DNA of 64,000 nucleotides from Dysidea avara (lineage: Eukaryota; Porifera; Demospongiae; Dictyoceratida; Dysideidae), in NCBI RefSeq assembly GCF_963678975.1, contig NC_089275.1, forward strand, positions 21,885,977 to 21,949,976, in the 5' to 3' direction. This document shows, one piece after another, positions 12,336 through 25,883 of this stretch. The position numbers were made by a program, and so were the translations under genes. The number at the start of each line of letters is the position of its first letter. The stretch's first letter is position 1. The notes under the pieces were generated by a model. That model searched no databases and had not been told where the DNA came from. It saw only the letters and a program-made list of their open reading frames with translations.

Positions 12336-12472
12336 TAGTCTCGCATGGCCAGACCACTTTTTTCGGCACAGTGCTTATCGATTATATTATAAACACCCTT
12401 TTTCAAGCAGACGCTTATAATGTAATCGATAAGCGCCATGCTGAGAAAAAGTGGTCTGGCCACGTGAGACTA
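12336..12472. mobile_element. MULE-like foldback MITE, 10-11-bp TSD (copy 1)
   Basis: The arms AGTCTCGCATGGCCAGACCA and GGTCTGGCCACGTGAGACTA are inverted, and the pairing extends through CTTATCGATTA/TAATCGATAAG. ATACTTTATAT flanks both sides (12326-12336 and 12473-12483). A 9-11-bp duplication is typical of Mutator-like elements. A second copy lies at 14975-15104. Small open frames inside come from the palindrome. Confidence 0.85.
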
Positions 12473-12492
12473 ATACTTTATATAGAGTCATC

Positions 12493-13291
12493 AAGGGCGT
12501 AGGCAGGGGGGGTTCGGATGGTTCTGACAAACCCCCTTTTCAGAGGCAGATTTTTTTTAAATTAAAAATCACACCAAATCTTACAGCCCTGGAGCTCTCC
12601 AGTATCTACTTGTGGCACTCCTCTGTACTACTCTTGAGGATCACATCACATTAATGTTGAACCATTACAAATTATATCTATTGCATCACGTGATCAATTG
12701 CGCACGTGATGCATGGTTGAAATGGCACAAGTGAAATGGCAAAGGACTGTTCAATGGTTGGTTGAGACATGTTACAAGGGAGGAGCTGCTAAACTTGAGT
12801 GGTTGTGTTATATATGTATCAGGTTAGCACAAACACTGTGAATTGTTGATGTATATTTACCTGTTACATGTTGTGGACACGTGATGTCTCGAACATTTTG
12901 GAGTACAAGCCAAGTCTGACCATCAACAGGAAGATTGGCCGAGAATAATGTATACCTGGAAAGAAGTATTGCCAACTAAGGGACTCGAGTGTGGAGCGCT
13001 TCTGTGTACTAGGAAATTGAAGTTGGCTGTCAGTATGCTGTCAAAGTGAAGATTAGATAGTTTTACAATAGGTTTATAGTTTGTATAAGCTGCATAAACA
13101 GCAGTGTGTAGGTTTTAGCTAGTTAGATGCACAAACAGCACCTTTTCATATTATTGTCTAAGGGCACATTTTGTGAATGCATCATTTTCGTTCAAACATG
13201 CATGGTCAAGGGAAAGCACCCAGGCCTTCCCCTTAAGACATTCCACTTTAAATCCGAACCCCCTTCAAAAATATTCTGGTTACGCCCCTGG
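12493..13291. mobile_element. Element with AGGGGCGTA..CAGG ends, about 0.8 kb
   Basis: The left end (AAGGGCGTAGGCAGG, then GGGTTCGGAT) is mirrored at the right by ATCCGAACCCCC and TACGCCCCTG. No reading frame resembling a transposase is present. The flanks share only a possible GTCAT, so the superfamily is unassigned. Confidence 0.6.
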
Positions 13292-13765
13292 TCATGTAAG
13301 GATATTATGCCTGAACGATTTAACGTCATCATTCATGGCCAGGGCCAGACATGCAGCTAGCTTATTTCTTGGCCGCTCCACTCAAATCTATAGTCAGTAT
13401 TGAGTTTCGTATTGTGTGGTATCAAATTGTTTTGGAATTTCTATGCAGACGGGTACGTAGCTACCCGCACCAGTCATGACGACAACCTGCTGATTATGAT
13501 TATGATTATATACTGGGTCGAGACGGCACAGCTAGCTAATGAATACTCTTCTGGTCAAACACACATGCGCTACAACCCGATATGCAATCTATAGTACATA
13601 AAGACGATACACTGACTTACGGGCTACTGAAGAAGAAAAAGACCAGGTGAAGCAGACCTAGCACGCCGTGATTCCAGGAAACCGGGAACGAAACAAGCCA
13701 GAGTTTGCGGAGTGGAAAACGGAACTTGAACTTTTGAAGACCAACCGCATAGCTATAATTAGCCT

Positions 13766-14965
<1,200 letters not shown>

Positions 14966-14974
14966 GGGGGGGGG

Positions 14975-15104
14975 AGTCCCACGTGGCCAGACCGCTTTTT
15001 CTCCGTCACGGCACTTATCGATTAGAGATTATAAGCGCCTACTCCGAAAAAGCTAATCGATAAGCGCCGTGACGGAGAAAAAGTGGTCTGGCCACGCGAG
15101 ACTA
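14975..15104. mobile_element. MULE-like foldback MITE (copy 2), abutting the GT tract
   Basis: AGTCCCACGTGGCCAGACCG and GGTCTGGCCACGCGAGACTA are the inverted ends; CTCCGTCACGG/CCGTGACGGAG extends the stem. It matches copy 1 at 12336-12472. Runs of G flank it (11 left, 7 right), consistent with insertion into a G run and a target duplication that cannot be sized. Confidence 0.85.
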
Positions 15105-16540
15105 GGGGGGGCGAACCCCAGACAAAGGAGGTAAAGTGGTCTGCCGCGGACACATAGACCCGGAGCTGTGTGGTGCAGGACATATAGAGTAGGTTATTAG
15201 CTAGCCTACGAGATAAGGGATAGCTAGCTATGTAATATGCCGATTATATGGTCGCAAAATTAAAACAAGTTTAGTGAGAAGGGACAAGGTCAGTGATTGA
15301 ATTAAGTCAACCACAAACCTAATTAGGGGGTTAATTTTTTTTATTACCGTGCAAGTCTCTAATAGTAGAGTATAAAGCACAGACAACTATAGTAAAGTTA
15401 GCTAATTTACAATAAATTAGTCATGAAAACTGTTCCATGCAGTGTTGTAGCTACATGATATATCATCACTTAGAGAATTCCAATTTTTTATTGACTAAAG
15501 ACTGAGGGAAAAATGAATGTAAATAGAAATTTATTGTTGTTGACTGGTGAAATATCATTTGGTGTCTTCTGGTGTAGTGGTCAGATGGAACCAGTATGAG
15601 ATGGATATTAACGGGTATGTTGATGAGGTTGTGTATAATCTTATCATCATATGATACGTAGCTAGCTCCTTAAATTTGCTGTATCATAGTCTATAGGAAT
15701 GCTGTCAATGTCTTTGTACCACTCACTATGCAGTAAAGAGTACAGCATATAGCTATGCAGGAAGTCAATGACTGTCTACAGTTAGTCCGGCGCAGCCTCC
15801 CCTTTATCTGTTGAAGGGGCGCTGTGCCAGACTATAGTGTCCCTGCTACCCTTTACATATAAAATTTATATCGTAGAACACAGTGTGTCATAATATCCTC
15901 ATATCAGTGTATGTCTCATAATACTCAGGGGTCAGTATTCCAAAAAATAATTATGCAGACCACCAAAATAGGATGGCTAGCTAGCGAAGTTTATGAGTAG
16001 CTACACCTTTCCCTGAGTAAATCTTTTTGCTGTGTAAAATTAATGCTTTGAAGTTATTAACCATCAAGACTAGCCACTTTACAGATTATCATGCAAGGTC
16101 CGGCTGACCCGGACTGTGAAATGAATTGTGTATAGCTAATTATTGTAATTTGTTTGTTGTGATCTGTGCAACATAATAAAGCTACTCTTTTAGAGGTCTG
16201 CACAGTAATAATGATATTAAATATGAATTAATTAGAGTATGACAATGTGGAATTGTGTTATTACGCCATATTTTGCAGTCCAGCTTTTTTTGTTTACCAC
16301 TGTTTACCACGCCCACTTACCAGGATTATTGTCTGTAGGCATACGGCAGCCATGCCCATTTATCAGCATATATAGTAGCTATATTATGTTCCATTGCTGT
16401 CTGTATAGACTTACGTGGAACAACTAATCAATTGTTGTTGTAACTTATGAGACATGGTCTTGCAGTAGTGACAGTGCATGTGACAGGCCTTTGCTTTATG
16501 CACAATTTATATTGATATGTCACATAAGTATGTATGGGCA
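15105..16540. other. No gene seen; one short hairpin
   Basis: No recognisable gene. A hairpin at about 15785-15835 pairs AGTCCGGCGCAG..CCCCTT with AAGGGGCGCTGTGCCAGACT. The TACCACGCCCACTTACCAG segment near 16305 belongs to a short motif that recurs at 18.9-19.1 kb and 22.67 kb. Confidence 0.5.
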
Positions 16541-17674
16541 TTTTTTTATTATTTAAACAGGGAGAAAGCATCAGTTAAAGCTGTTTTTCAGCTGTGTGCC
16601 AAACACATATTAACACATGTATACAATTACAACAGTAACAATATTAAATATAGCTTAAATAAGCTAGTTTGAATATAGCTAGTTTAAATAAGCTAGTTTA
16701 AAGCTATTTAACCACTTCATTTCAGTTGATGAGGTGGCCAGGCTGTTCCAGATAGTTGTGCCATGATAACAGAGCCATAGTTTAAGTGCACGGCAGGCAC
16801 ATACAAACAATGTGAATTGCGCCTTATACGGTTTGTGACAAACATTGCAGATTTGAATGTGGTATGCAGGTAGGAGGGCAACAACTTTATATACTTGCAT
16901 GGCAGTATGAAATCTATGACGCGACGTTCAGCCAAAGAGAGATTAAACGTAGAGGAGCCAGTAGAATCAATCAATCAATCAATGAAAAACATGAATGAAG
17001 TCTCTCTAGTCTTTTGAAATGACCAGTATTAATAGGCACCCACACAGTGTCACAATAATCAATTATTGGTAAAAACTGCACCTGATACAATAGCTTCATC
17101 ACATTAAGTGTGAGTGGTTTAAGGCAATTGATCGAATATAGCTTGCTACGATTTCTCCATAAAACATACTCCACATGCATGGTGGTACCAAGTTAAATGT
17201 TGGTCAATTTAAATTCCTATAAACATCGTATGGTAGATACCTGTTTCAGTGGAACACTGTCGAGTGGCAGGTGTACTGTACTCCCAAAGATATGCTGTCA
17301 GGTACCAATGAGCATGCATGAGGATTTTGCAACATTTAGTTTCAACTTGTTAGCAACTAGCCAGGAAAAAAGCTGTGTGACAGCACACTGAAGAGTGTGC
17401 TCCAGTTCATTATGACAACAATGTAATTTTGTATCATCAGCATGAAGATTGACGCCAATAACATACGTAGAATGAAAATAGCAATGGGCCTGAATAGAGC
17501 CTTGAGGTACCCCAACTGTGACTTCTCCCTTAGATGAAAGGGCACCTTGTAGCTAGCTGTGCAGATCTGCCATGCAGAAAACTCTGCATCCACTTAAGAG
17601 CATCTCCCCTGATACCACAGCATGTAGCTAACTTCTGGAGCAATATTTTATGATTGACACAGTCAAGGGCTTTA
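16541..17674 (-). pseudogene. Degenerate LINE: reverse transcriptase to 3' end
   Basis: Reading the minus strand through several frameshifts gives, in order, KALDCVNHKILLQKL, GIRGDALKWMQSFLHGR, a HADDTKLH active-site block (the usual YADD has H at position 1; about 17433-17444), an LNV..K segment, and the C-terminal RLYVPAVRLNYG..TIWNSLP-like block. The 3' region ends in CAGCTGAAAAACAGCTTT, TCTCCCTGTTTAAATAAT and an A-rich tail near 16541. The copy at 57049-57369 shares the last block and 3' end. It is dead. Confidence 0.85.
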
Positions 17675-18152
17675 GCCGAATGTCGTTCTGTGTGTAAGTA
17701 CATAATTTTTTGTGCTATATTTTGTTAAAGTAAAGAGGGGGCTTTGTAGCAAAGTGCCAATAGAGGAGAGGGTTGAAGGGAATTTTTGCAACTAGAAGGT
17801 CTAGGAACATACCCTCAGAAATTTTTTGACAACATGTAGATTGGATCTTAAATCCCTGTAGCTAGCTATGTAGCTAGTTGAGTGTGAAAGAGATAAAAAG
17901 ATGTACACAAAGCTACATAGCCACATATACTCGGCTTTATAACTACTACTCTTCAGTCTGTGGTGAAGCTTGCTGTTTTAGTCTGACTCCCATGCATCAC
18001 CATTATACAAGTACTGTTTAGTTACAACTACAGTAGTATTTTGGCCACAAACAACTACTGAGCTCCTTCCTGCTTCAGTATAGTATACGTATAACTAGGA
18101 ACTTCTACCGGGACCACGTTGATATAATTACCCCTATTTAGTCTATTACTAA
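17675..18152. other. No gene seen
   Basis: AT-rich intergenic sequence with no recognised feature. Confidence 0.5.
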
Positions 18153-18250
18153 CACTTTACAGTGACTAGCACTGAAGGTCTGACAGCAACATGTGCTGCA
18201 GCCTTAGGATTACCTAACCTAATTTCAAGGACTTAGACTTAATGACTTGA
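18153..18250 (+). repeat. Dispersed repeat (copy 1 of 4)
   Basis: The core CAGTGACTAGCACTGAAGGT, CTGACAGCAACATGTGCTGC and AGCCTTAGGATTACCTAA also occurs at 61433-61530 (same strand) and at 38424-38490 and 52618-52680 (opposite strand). It has no tRNA boxes that I can see. The class is unknown; it may be the tail of a longer retroelement. Confidence 0.75.
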
Positions 18251-18536
18251 CTTAGTGACTGATAAGGTGTAACAGAAAAGGGGCCAAAGTAAGGAAAAAA
18301 TCCCTCCAGCACAGTATGCAACCTCAGTGTCTTTGTTTTATTAATCGCGAGATTAACCGCATAATGTCACGTGAGCATGTGTTTACACCACTTACTTGTC
18401 TAATCAGCAAAAAAAAAAATGGCTGGGCCTTGGGTGGAGTCTAAGATACCTCTCAAGGGAACAGGAAGAAGTCCTACTAAGGTTAACATTGCATACCGAA
18501 TTTATTGTTTATTTGTTGTGCCACGCCCTTACTGTA

Positions 18537-19146
18537 CACATCACAGACCCTATTCGCTATGGCTATCGATAAGCCCCAGCGGATAGGGTCTACGATGTAA
18601 GGCAAGGCAAGGGAGGGCGTTTCCCGACAAAGTTTGCACATTAATGATGCATTAGAAATTAGAATAACGGGTTTTAACATGTTTGGTGCCAAATTGTAGG
18701 CACTGAAATAAGCTATTGGTGGTATACAGCGTTGAAACCGGGTCGGCCGGGTCTGACCCGGATTGGATCGCGTGCGAAGCAAATTACTTAGTTGGACGGT
18801 ACAGAAGTGTATAAACGCGTCATAGTTAAGTCATGATGCAACCCAGCTTCTTTCGTGAGCCACGTCCACTTATCGAACGACTACCTGCAGCCATACGTGC
18901 AGTCACGCCCATTTTCGGTGATATTAAAGTCTACAGGTATGCACGAAACCATGCTCATAGCTGCCTTCTGGCTTATGAGGAGCCACGACCACTAATCGAT
19001 TGTTGTTGTTGTACGAGATACGGTCAAGGCCAGCTTTTTTCATGAGCCACGCCCACTTTATATCATGAATGTGTCATACCTTTTTAATTATGGTGTGTTA
19101 GGTCATAGATTTATAACCCCAGGTACCTGGAGTTTATAAATCTATG
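18537..19146. repeat. Hairpins and three CCACGCCCACT-type units
   Basis: A 14-bp stem AGACCCTATTCGCT/AGCGGATAGGGTCT (18545-18558, 18578-18591; one mismatch) and a hairpin CATAGATTTATAA/TTATAAATCTATG (about 19104-19146) flank three spaced units reading GAGCCACGYCCACTTATCGA or close to it (18857, 18980, 19043). The minus-strand open frame at 18483-18782 runs through the first hairpin and is not credible as a gene. Confidence 0.6.
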
Positions 19147-19730
19147 GGTAGGTATGTGCAAAGCCACACCCGAAACATATCTTGCTTTCTGCAAACTTAC
19201 GTGGAATAATGCCCACTGAAGTAAAGACACCCTTGTGCTTAATGTGCTAGTCGGCACTCAAAACTTAGCTCTTGGCGCATACCTCACTTTTAAATAATCC
19301 GGGTCAGCAGTAGTGACCTCATTTCAATGCTGGTGGCAGTGTTAGGAGTAACGCATTACTTATGTAACGCGTTACGTAATATTATTACTTTTGTGGCAAC
19401 TAAGTAGTATAACGAAATACGCTATAAAAACAGGTAATATAACCTAAGTTACTTTACTTACAAATGTAACGCGTTACCTAAGTAATATAGTACCTGCAAC
19501 GAATGTAATATTATGTAATATTATTACTACAAGTAACGAAGTTACTGATCTTAGTAATCCACTGAGTAATGCCTAGCCACTACGAAGTAATGAAGCCTAC
19601 TGAATGAAGCTTATTCACCAGCTTTTTACTTCTAAGATTTGCACATTGTCCAACAATGCAATCATGTCACATGATAAGGTGGTAGTTTCACACATGACAG
19701 CTTAAGGCTGTGGACACAAAGTAATATAAT

Positions 19731-20062
19731 CTAAACCAAAACAGCCAAGCTGTAAAAAAAGAGTGCGACCCCCAAAAAGGCCAGGATGAAAAAAGATGTG
19801 AAATCCAAGGTGGCGGCCAAGAAATGGCTGTGATGGTAGGTAAATGGCAAAAATTTTAATTACAACAATTCAGGTGAATTTGCGTTGCCTCCTCCACTAG
19901 GATTTGGCACCAAATTCACCTGAATTGTCGTAATTAAAATTTTTGCCATTTACCTACCATCACAGCCATTTCTTGGCCGCCACCTTGGATTTCACATCTT
20001 TTTTCATCCTGGCCTTATTGGGGGCCGCACTCTTTTCTTACAGCTTGGCTGTTTTGGTTTAG
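19731..20062. repeat. Foldback, 151-bp arms, 30-nt loop
   Basis: 19731-19881 pairs with 19912-20062; both end pairs sum to 39793. The outer end CAAAACAGCCAAGCTGTAAA matches the family seen in the foldback at 51-685. Confidence 0.9.
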
Positions 20063-20249
20063 ATATCACTTCTTTTTGTATTGCAAGCCACAAAGCCAGC
20101 CATTAACTGGCTTTGGTGCTTCCTTCTAACCTGTTTTTTTCTTTTCTGCAGGAATATTGCAACAAAGGAAGAAATGTTGTTAACAGTTTTTGTCTGATTA
20201 AAAATATTTGTGTATTTAACAATGAAAGATAATTTTGTTTCCAACACAT

Positions 20250-21595
20250 ACTTCTACAGGGTGATTTGTTAGTAACTGATCCCTATAAGGTAACTTGTAT
20301 CCAACTGATATCTCTACAGGGTGACTTGTTTGTAGCTGATCTCTCTACAGGGTGATTTGTTTGTAGCTGAATTCTCTACATGATGGTTTCTTTGTAGCTG
20401 AACTCTCTACAAGGCAACTTTTTCTAGCTGATCTCTCTACAGGGTGACTTGTTTGTAGCTGAACTTCAACTTTATGGTTTCTTTGTAGCTGAACTCTCTA
20501 CAAGGTAACTTCCTCTAGCTGGTCTTTCTACAGGGCGATTTGTTTGTAACTGAATACTCTACAGGGTGGTTTGTTTGCAGCTGAACTCTCTACATGGTGG
20601 TTCTTTGTAGCTGGACCCTCTGCAAGGTGACTTCTTATAGCTGAATATCTACACAGTGATCTTTTCATAGCTGAACTCTCTACATGGTGATTTGTTTGTA
20701 GCTGAACTCTCTACAAAATGATTTGTTTCTAGCTGATCTCTCTGTAGGGTAACTTGTTTGTAGCTGAACTATCTACAGTATGGTCTCTTTGTAGCTGATC
20801 TCTCTACAGGGTGACTTGTTTATAGCGGAACTCTCTACAAGGTGATTTGTTTGCAACTGAACTCTTTACAGGGTGGTTTTCATAGCTGAACTCTACAAGG
20901 TGACTTCTTCTAGCTGATCTCTCTACAGGGCAATCTGTTTGTAGCTGAATTCTCTACAGGATGGTTTGTTTACAGCTGAACTCTCTGCAAGGTGATTTCT
21001 TCTAGCTGATCTCTCTATAGGGTGATCTGTTCATAGCTGATCTCTCTACAGGGCAATCTGTTTGTAGCTGAATTCTCTACAGGATGGTTTGTTTGTAGTT
21101 AAACTCTCTACAAGGTGATCCCTCTAGCTGATCTCTCTACAGGATGACTGGAACTCTCTACAGGGTGATTTGTTTGCAGCTGAAATCTCTACATGGTAGT
21201 TTCTTTGTAACTGACTTGTCTATAGGGTGATGTGTTGTAGCTGATCTCTCTACCGGATGACTTGTTTCTAACTGATCTCTCTATAGAGTTATAACTTTCT
21301 CTATAGAGTTATAACATGTTTGTTTAGCTGAACTCTTTACAGAGTGGTTTTTTGATTGATTGCTGAACTTTCCAGCTACATGGTGACTTGTTTGTACTAC
21401 AGAGTGACTTATTTGCAGCTGAACTCTCTACAGAGTGACTTACTTATAGCTGAACATTGTATAAAGTAACTTGTTTGTAGCTGAATCCTCTACAGAGTGA
21501 CTTGTTGTAGCTGAACTCTCTACAGGGTGACTTGCTTGTAGTTGAATTGTCTGTAAGATTAACTTTTTGTAGCTGAACTCCATACAGAATAACTT
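20250..21595 (+). repeat. Minisatellite, roughly 33-bp unit, about 40 copies
   Basis: Consensus: CTCTCTACAGGGTGACTTGT followed by TTGTAGCTGAA. Units differ by substitutions and small indels, with two main variants (GGGTGACTT.. and GGATGGTTT..). Copies are adjacent with no constant spacer, so this is a satellite and not a CRISPR array. It is followed by a TGACTGTTCTATTAGAGTAT motif at about 21660. Confidence 0.95.
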
Positions 21596-22199
21596 GCAAT
21601 GTAATATAATTCTATAATCGAGTAATTTATAAAAGTAGCTGAATGCTCTATTAGGGTGACTGTTCTATTAGAGTATCTCGATCTCCCATATGCTACACGT
21701 AGTTGGCTTTGGAATCAGAACTCAGTGGTTTGTACTCCGATTCTTCTGTACTACTGCAAGGACTTTCTTTGAAAATTATTCCAGCTACACACCAATTTTC
21801 AACTCATTGCTCTAAGCGGTTTGCCTGGTAGGCGTGAAAACTAATAGTTTTTTATTCATAAAAATCGATCGCGTAATTGTGACACAGATTGGGGTTTGTG
21901 TCATATCTCGATAGTTTTTAACTGGATTCCTTTCAAACCACACAAAGGCACTCCTACGATAGTTACTCCATCTACATAGCAATTTTCAGCTCATTCCTTC
22001 AAGCGGTTTACCCTGTGGGCGTGACAGACCTTCGACCTTATTTTACGCAAATAATCGGTCATAACTTCATGAATATTCATCGGATTCCTACCAAACTTGG
22101 TACTGTGATTTGCCTTAATGAGCCCTTTAAGTGGCCCAAATTTCAGCCCAATTGGAGCACGAATTCGTGTTTTATGGCGGATTTTGCAAAGTGCACGAA

Positions 22200-22463
22200 A
22201 AGAAGTATTCTGTCAACTACACGCCGCACTACTTTTAGGCGAATGTTATACAATTTTCTTTTTGTTTCTGATTAAGTCATGTATGCTTTTAATGTAGGCT
22301 TTTATTTCAATGTACTGTAATTGTCTTTGTAATGTATCCTTAGTTGTTTGGTTTAGTATTGTATTGTTTTGTAGGTGGTACTCATATAGGCATATTTGCC
22401 TTTTGTATTCACCTTACCTTTTGGTTAAACTAATAAAAATAAAATAAAATAAATAAAGTAGAA
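22200..22463 (+). mobile_element. 5'-truncated LINE 3' end with AATAAA-type tail
   Basis: GTAGGTGGTACTCATATAGG, then GCC, CACCTTACCTTTTGGTTAAA and a tail of repeated AATAAAA (22425-22460). The same order, GTAGGTGGTACCCCTATAGG ... ATCTTACCTTGTGGTTAAAT ... AATGAATAAAT, occurs at about 46785-46863. Upstream sequence has only remnants of a reading frame. Confidence 0.7.
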
Positions 22464-22850
22464 GAAGAAAAAACGAAGAAAAAAACCCTAAGTTTGGCCG
22501 CTCGTATCTCGGAAATGACTGAAGCGGTTTTCTTCAAATTTGGAATGTGAAGTCTCCTAGCTAGCCGGCACTTCTGTAACAACTTTGGTTTCAATTGAAT
22601 AAGGTATCACAGAGCTACAAAGGTGTGAAAATCGCGTTTACTTTCTTCCTGTTAATATACTCACGATGTGGCACGCCCACTTCTTGGGCCGCACAACACA
22701 CTACCGTGTATCTTGATATATAATATTATTATAGTTACTTTATTTTATGGATAGTATGTAACTGTAACTAAATAGTTCAGTTGCAAGTAATATGTAATAT
22801 GTAACTAGTTACTTTTAAAGTTACTTTTACAAGTAACTTGCCCAACACTG

Positions 22851-24865
22851 GCTGGTGGTATAAATTGTGAGTGGTAAAATGCAGGGCGCTAGGAGAAAGA
22901 GCAGTCTATATTTGCAATTTCAGAAGGTGCTAAAAATGGGGGTTTCCAGACACCAGTAAAAGTAGGCATACTTGGCATTGTTATGGGAAATGCTGCACTC
23001 CATAGAGTGTTGTGGCCCAACAGAGACTGAAAGCGTTCTGTTTAGCTGGTTACTTTATTTCTGACAGCAAATTTTTAGCAGCAGAATTTTGCTCAGACCT
23101 TGCAAGTGTCTTAAAACGCTTTCAAAGATGTGACATTTGATTTACTGCCTGGAAATCTGTATTAGCCCTTGCTTTAATACAGAAATAGCATTCTTGAGTA
23201 ATATGGCCCAGTGGATTCTTGCTGCAGGTTTCTCCGAGCTGGTAGTTGTGTTGATCGTGTTTCCAGCTAATACAATGTAGGTAATGGGCTTGGATTCCAG
23301 TTATACTATCTCTAAATCATATAATATCTGTTCACTGTACAGTGTGGTGGACAATTTTTGCTGTTTATACTCACTTAGAATTATGAAAAATTCCCAAGGG
23401 ACAATGCCCTCAATCTCATGTTAACATGCATAGAGAAAGTTTTAAGACAAAAATATCCTACACATGTAAGCAAAATTAAACAGGATGGATCTCAGCAATC
23501 CTTAAAGCTATCGAGGCAAAATTGTAGTATTTTATTGCACCATTGATCCTTTATACCCTGAGATTGGAATCTGCTGTTTTCAACACCTCCTTCCACACCT
23601 CCATCGATACCTTTCTACACAGACATCTGTGAATAAACACATTAGTAACTCAACTTTAAGGTATTATTTCTCTGTTCAGTGGACAATAGGGATGATGAGC
23701 TTACTTCAGTTTGATTAATGAAGGATTGCTAAGTACACAAAACAAATTGTAAGCTAAGATATTTCAGGTGGGTAGAGCTAGCCAAAGTTTGCCGCATCGT
23801 CCAAACAGTAGGATTTGAACACGCACTGTCAAAGAAGAAATGGATTAGTGACTTCACTGGTTCATTTGCTTGACCTAAGTTATACTTACGGACTGAATTT
23901 GATGTTCAATTCAAGACTTACAGCTAACCAAAGTTTCAGTCGCTTGGGCCCGGCAGCAAGTTATGTTGCTGTTATTTGCCTCCACAATCGCCTTTTCGCA
24001 ATAAAGAACAAGTTTATCGTAGAAAACAACTCCAGATTCACAGTAGAACAATAGTTCAATTTTTCTCCTAGTCAACACCAATTAATTTACGGTGCAGATG
24101 GTCTGAGCACAAAGTACAGCAAGTATGACTAGAATACAGCTGCAGCGGCAGTATTCCATCAGTCTGGGTAGTTGCACATGTTGTTAATATTTTTGTACAT
24201 GTTGTTAATATTTTTGTACATAGCTATTTTACTTCTGTAATCTTGCATCTGCCAGCAATAATAAGAAATAAATAAAAGAAGGAAAAAAAGAAAGAGATTA
24301 CGAATTGCCTAACAATCTGTTTGCAACTCTTGGTAGCGTTGATCTTTTGGCACTAGCTACTGGAGTTTAACCTTCTTCTGTGAACAAACCTTTACCTAAA
24401 CATCACAGTAGTAGCTATCACCTATGGACAAAAAATATCACATACAAAGTATGGGTGCACAAGCCTGAAATGGGACGAAGTTTTAATTGGCTGTCAAATA
24501 TCTGTTATTGACTAGCTACATGACGATGATGATAACGTTGTAATTTGACAATTACATGTACAATATGGTCAAGAGTCTAATCTCGGGGTTGCCAAGTTAC
24601 TAAAAACTACTAATTATAATTGGAGGTTTTGGAGCCTTGGCAAGACAAAAAATTAATTTGTAACTACTTATGAAACTATAATTACTACATCCTGATGCTG
24701 AAGCCTGCGAGTTAAATATCCTGTATGAACAGATAATGGCAACACAAGCTGCCTGCTAGCTAATTAACTTGCTTGAAGTTATGGTGTGTAGACATTGTTA
24801 ATAGTGTTGCATAACATATCAAGTGTTAAAATTGCAATACTGCATGGTAAAAATCACGTAATATA
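22851..24865. other. No gene seen
   Basis: No recognised domain or large repeat. Short open frames such as 23815-24054 have no family features I can name. Confidence 0.45.
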
Positions 24866-25222
24866 CCAGCGTCAAATATGCCCATAATAGGCTAGAGTGT
24901 TATGCCAGCATTAGTACTAGAATATTAGGTAGGTATTTCAAACTTTGGAGCTTACTTCCTTGAAAATACATCAATATTCCCTAATAGAGCAGTCAGCAAT
25001 AGAACATGTATTAGCTCCTTAGATCGATACTGCTATAGAACAGTCACTTTATAAAGCATTCACATATTAAAATGTTCCAAGAATATTGTAAGAAATGTTG
25101 CTAACCTATAGGAGCATAATGCAAGTACAACGGGAATACTGAAAGAGCATCATAGGTGAAAATATTGGGAAATTCCTGCATGCATTTTTGAGAAAAATTT
25201 TGAGCATATGTGACTGACACCT
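24866..25222. mobile_element. Diverged copy of the TAGGCCTG-type hAT-like element
   Basis: It matches 39194-39612 and 43180-43496 in order: GTCAAATATGCC, CATAATAGGCTRGAGTG.TA, TGCCAGCAT, a CTAATAGAGCAGTCA motif, TTAAAATGTTCCAA, GGGAAATTCCTG and TTTTGAGCATATNTGACT. Its ends are worn and no duplication is readable. Confidence 0.7.
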
Positions 25223-25883
25223 ACTGCCAAGCTCCTTTAAGTTTTTACTTTATAGCTCCTTATGGCAATAATCCTGCTGTTAGGTATATTTTATGGATCT
25301 TGCAATTATTTTACACCAAGATTTCTATTTTAAGTAGTTGGGTGAGCATGTAGTCAAGGTGTGATTTTCGGTAAATTTGTCCACTTTGGGCTCACCTCAG
25401 CAGTGCTCAAATTTAACCATAGTTTGTACAGTATGTGACTTCCTGTCAATGGATGATTATTGAGTACTATAAATTTAATGATGCAACAGGAAATTATACC
25501 TCAGGCCAATAAAACTCTACCAATGCTTTTAAGTGCACAGAGAGGAAGCTTGAACTATAAGGTTGTAATAAGTATACCAAGAGTTACAGCACATAATTTG
25601 AATTTTGCAGTTATTTCAATTGATTTCTATCCCAAGGTGGCAACGTAATTTACTACCAGTGCAGCTGTGTTCAATTAGTCCAACATGTAACAACAGTTAG
25701 ACTTAGTATAATTGAAAATGTGTATTTTTACACTGGTAGCCCTATATTAGAGCCAAGGCTATATATGTGTACAAGTACGTATAAGGAAAAATAGGAATAT
25801 GGTACTTTTGGTAGAAGTTATGAAACAATTGGAAGCTCAGCGGTGACCGAGTGAACCTGGAACTACTGGTGCATTCTTATCAA

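Larger units (their letters stand above)
19731..22716 (+). mobile_element. Nested ~3 kb element: foldback head, satellite body, hairpin tail (Helentron/HINE-like?)
   Basis: The limits come from comparison with the uninterrupted host element at 58900-59597: sequence homologous to the host stops at AAGTAATATAAT (19730) and resumes at ATAATATTATTATAG (about 22718). The order inside is a foldback (19731-20062), a satellite (20250-21595), about 0.6 kb of unique sequence containing similar sub-blocks (AAGCGGTTT.CC three times), a LINE insertion (about 22200-22463), and a terminal GC-rich block with a CACTACCGTG hairpin and TCTTGATAT. Lack of an obvious duplication, a tail hairpin and internal minisatellites are features of Helentron-derived elements; that class assignment is inference. 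Confidence 0.65.
19337..22850. mobile_element. hAT-like element with exact 8-bp TSD, split by nested insertions
   Basis: It begins CAGTGTTAGGAGTAACG and ends CCCAACACTG; GCTGGTGG flanks both ends (19329-19336 and 22851-22858). The outer parts, 19337-19730 and about 22716-22850, align with the compact copy at 58900-59597 in opposite orientation. They consist largely of short TAACG/CGTTAC and AAGTAAC/GTTACTT repeats. Everything between is a later insertion. No transposase is present. Confidence 0.92.

Noticed and set aside
18483-18782. 99-codon minus-strand frame
   Set aside because: It runs through a hairpin and repeat units and has no family features.
20250-21595. CRISPR-like array
   Set aside because: Units are adjacent and variable with no unique spacers, and the context is a eukaryotic transposon.
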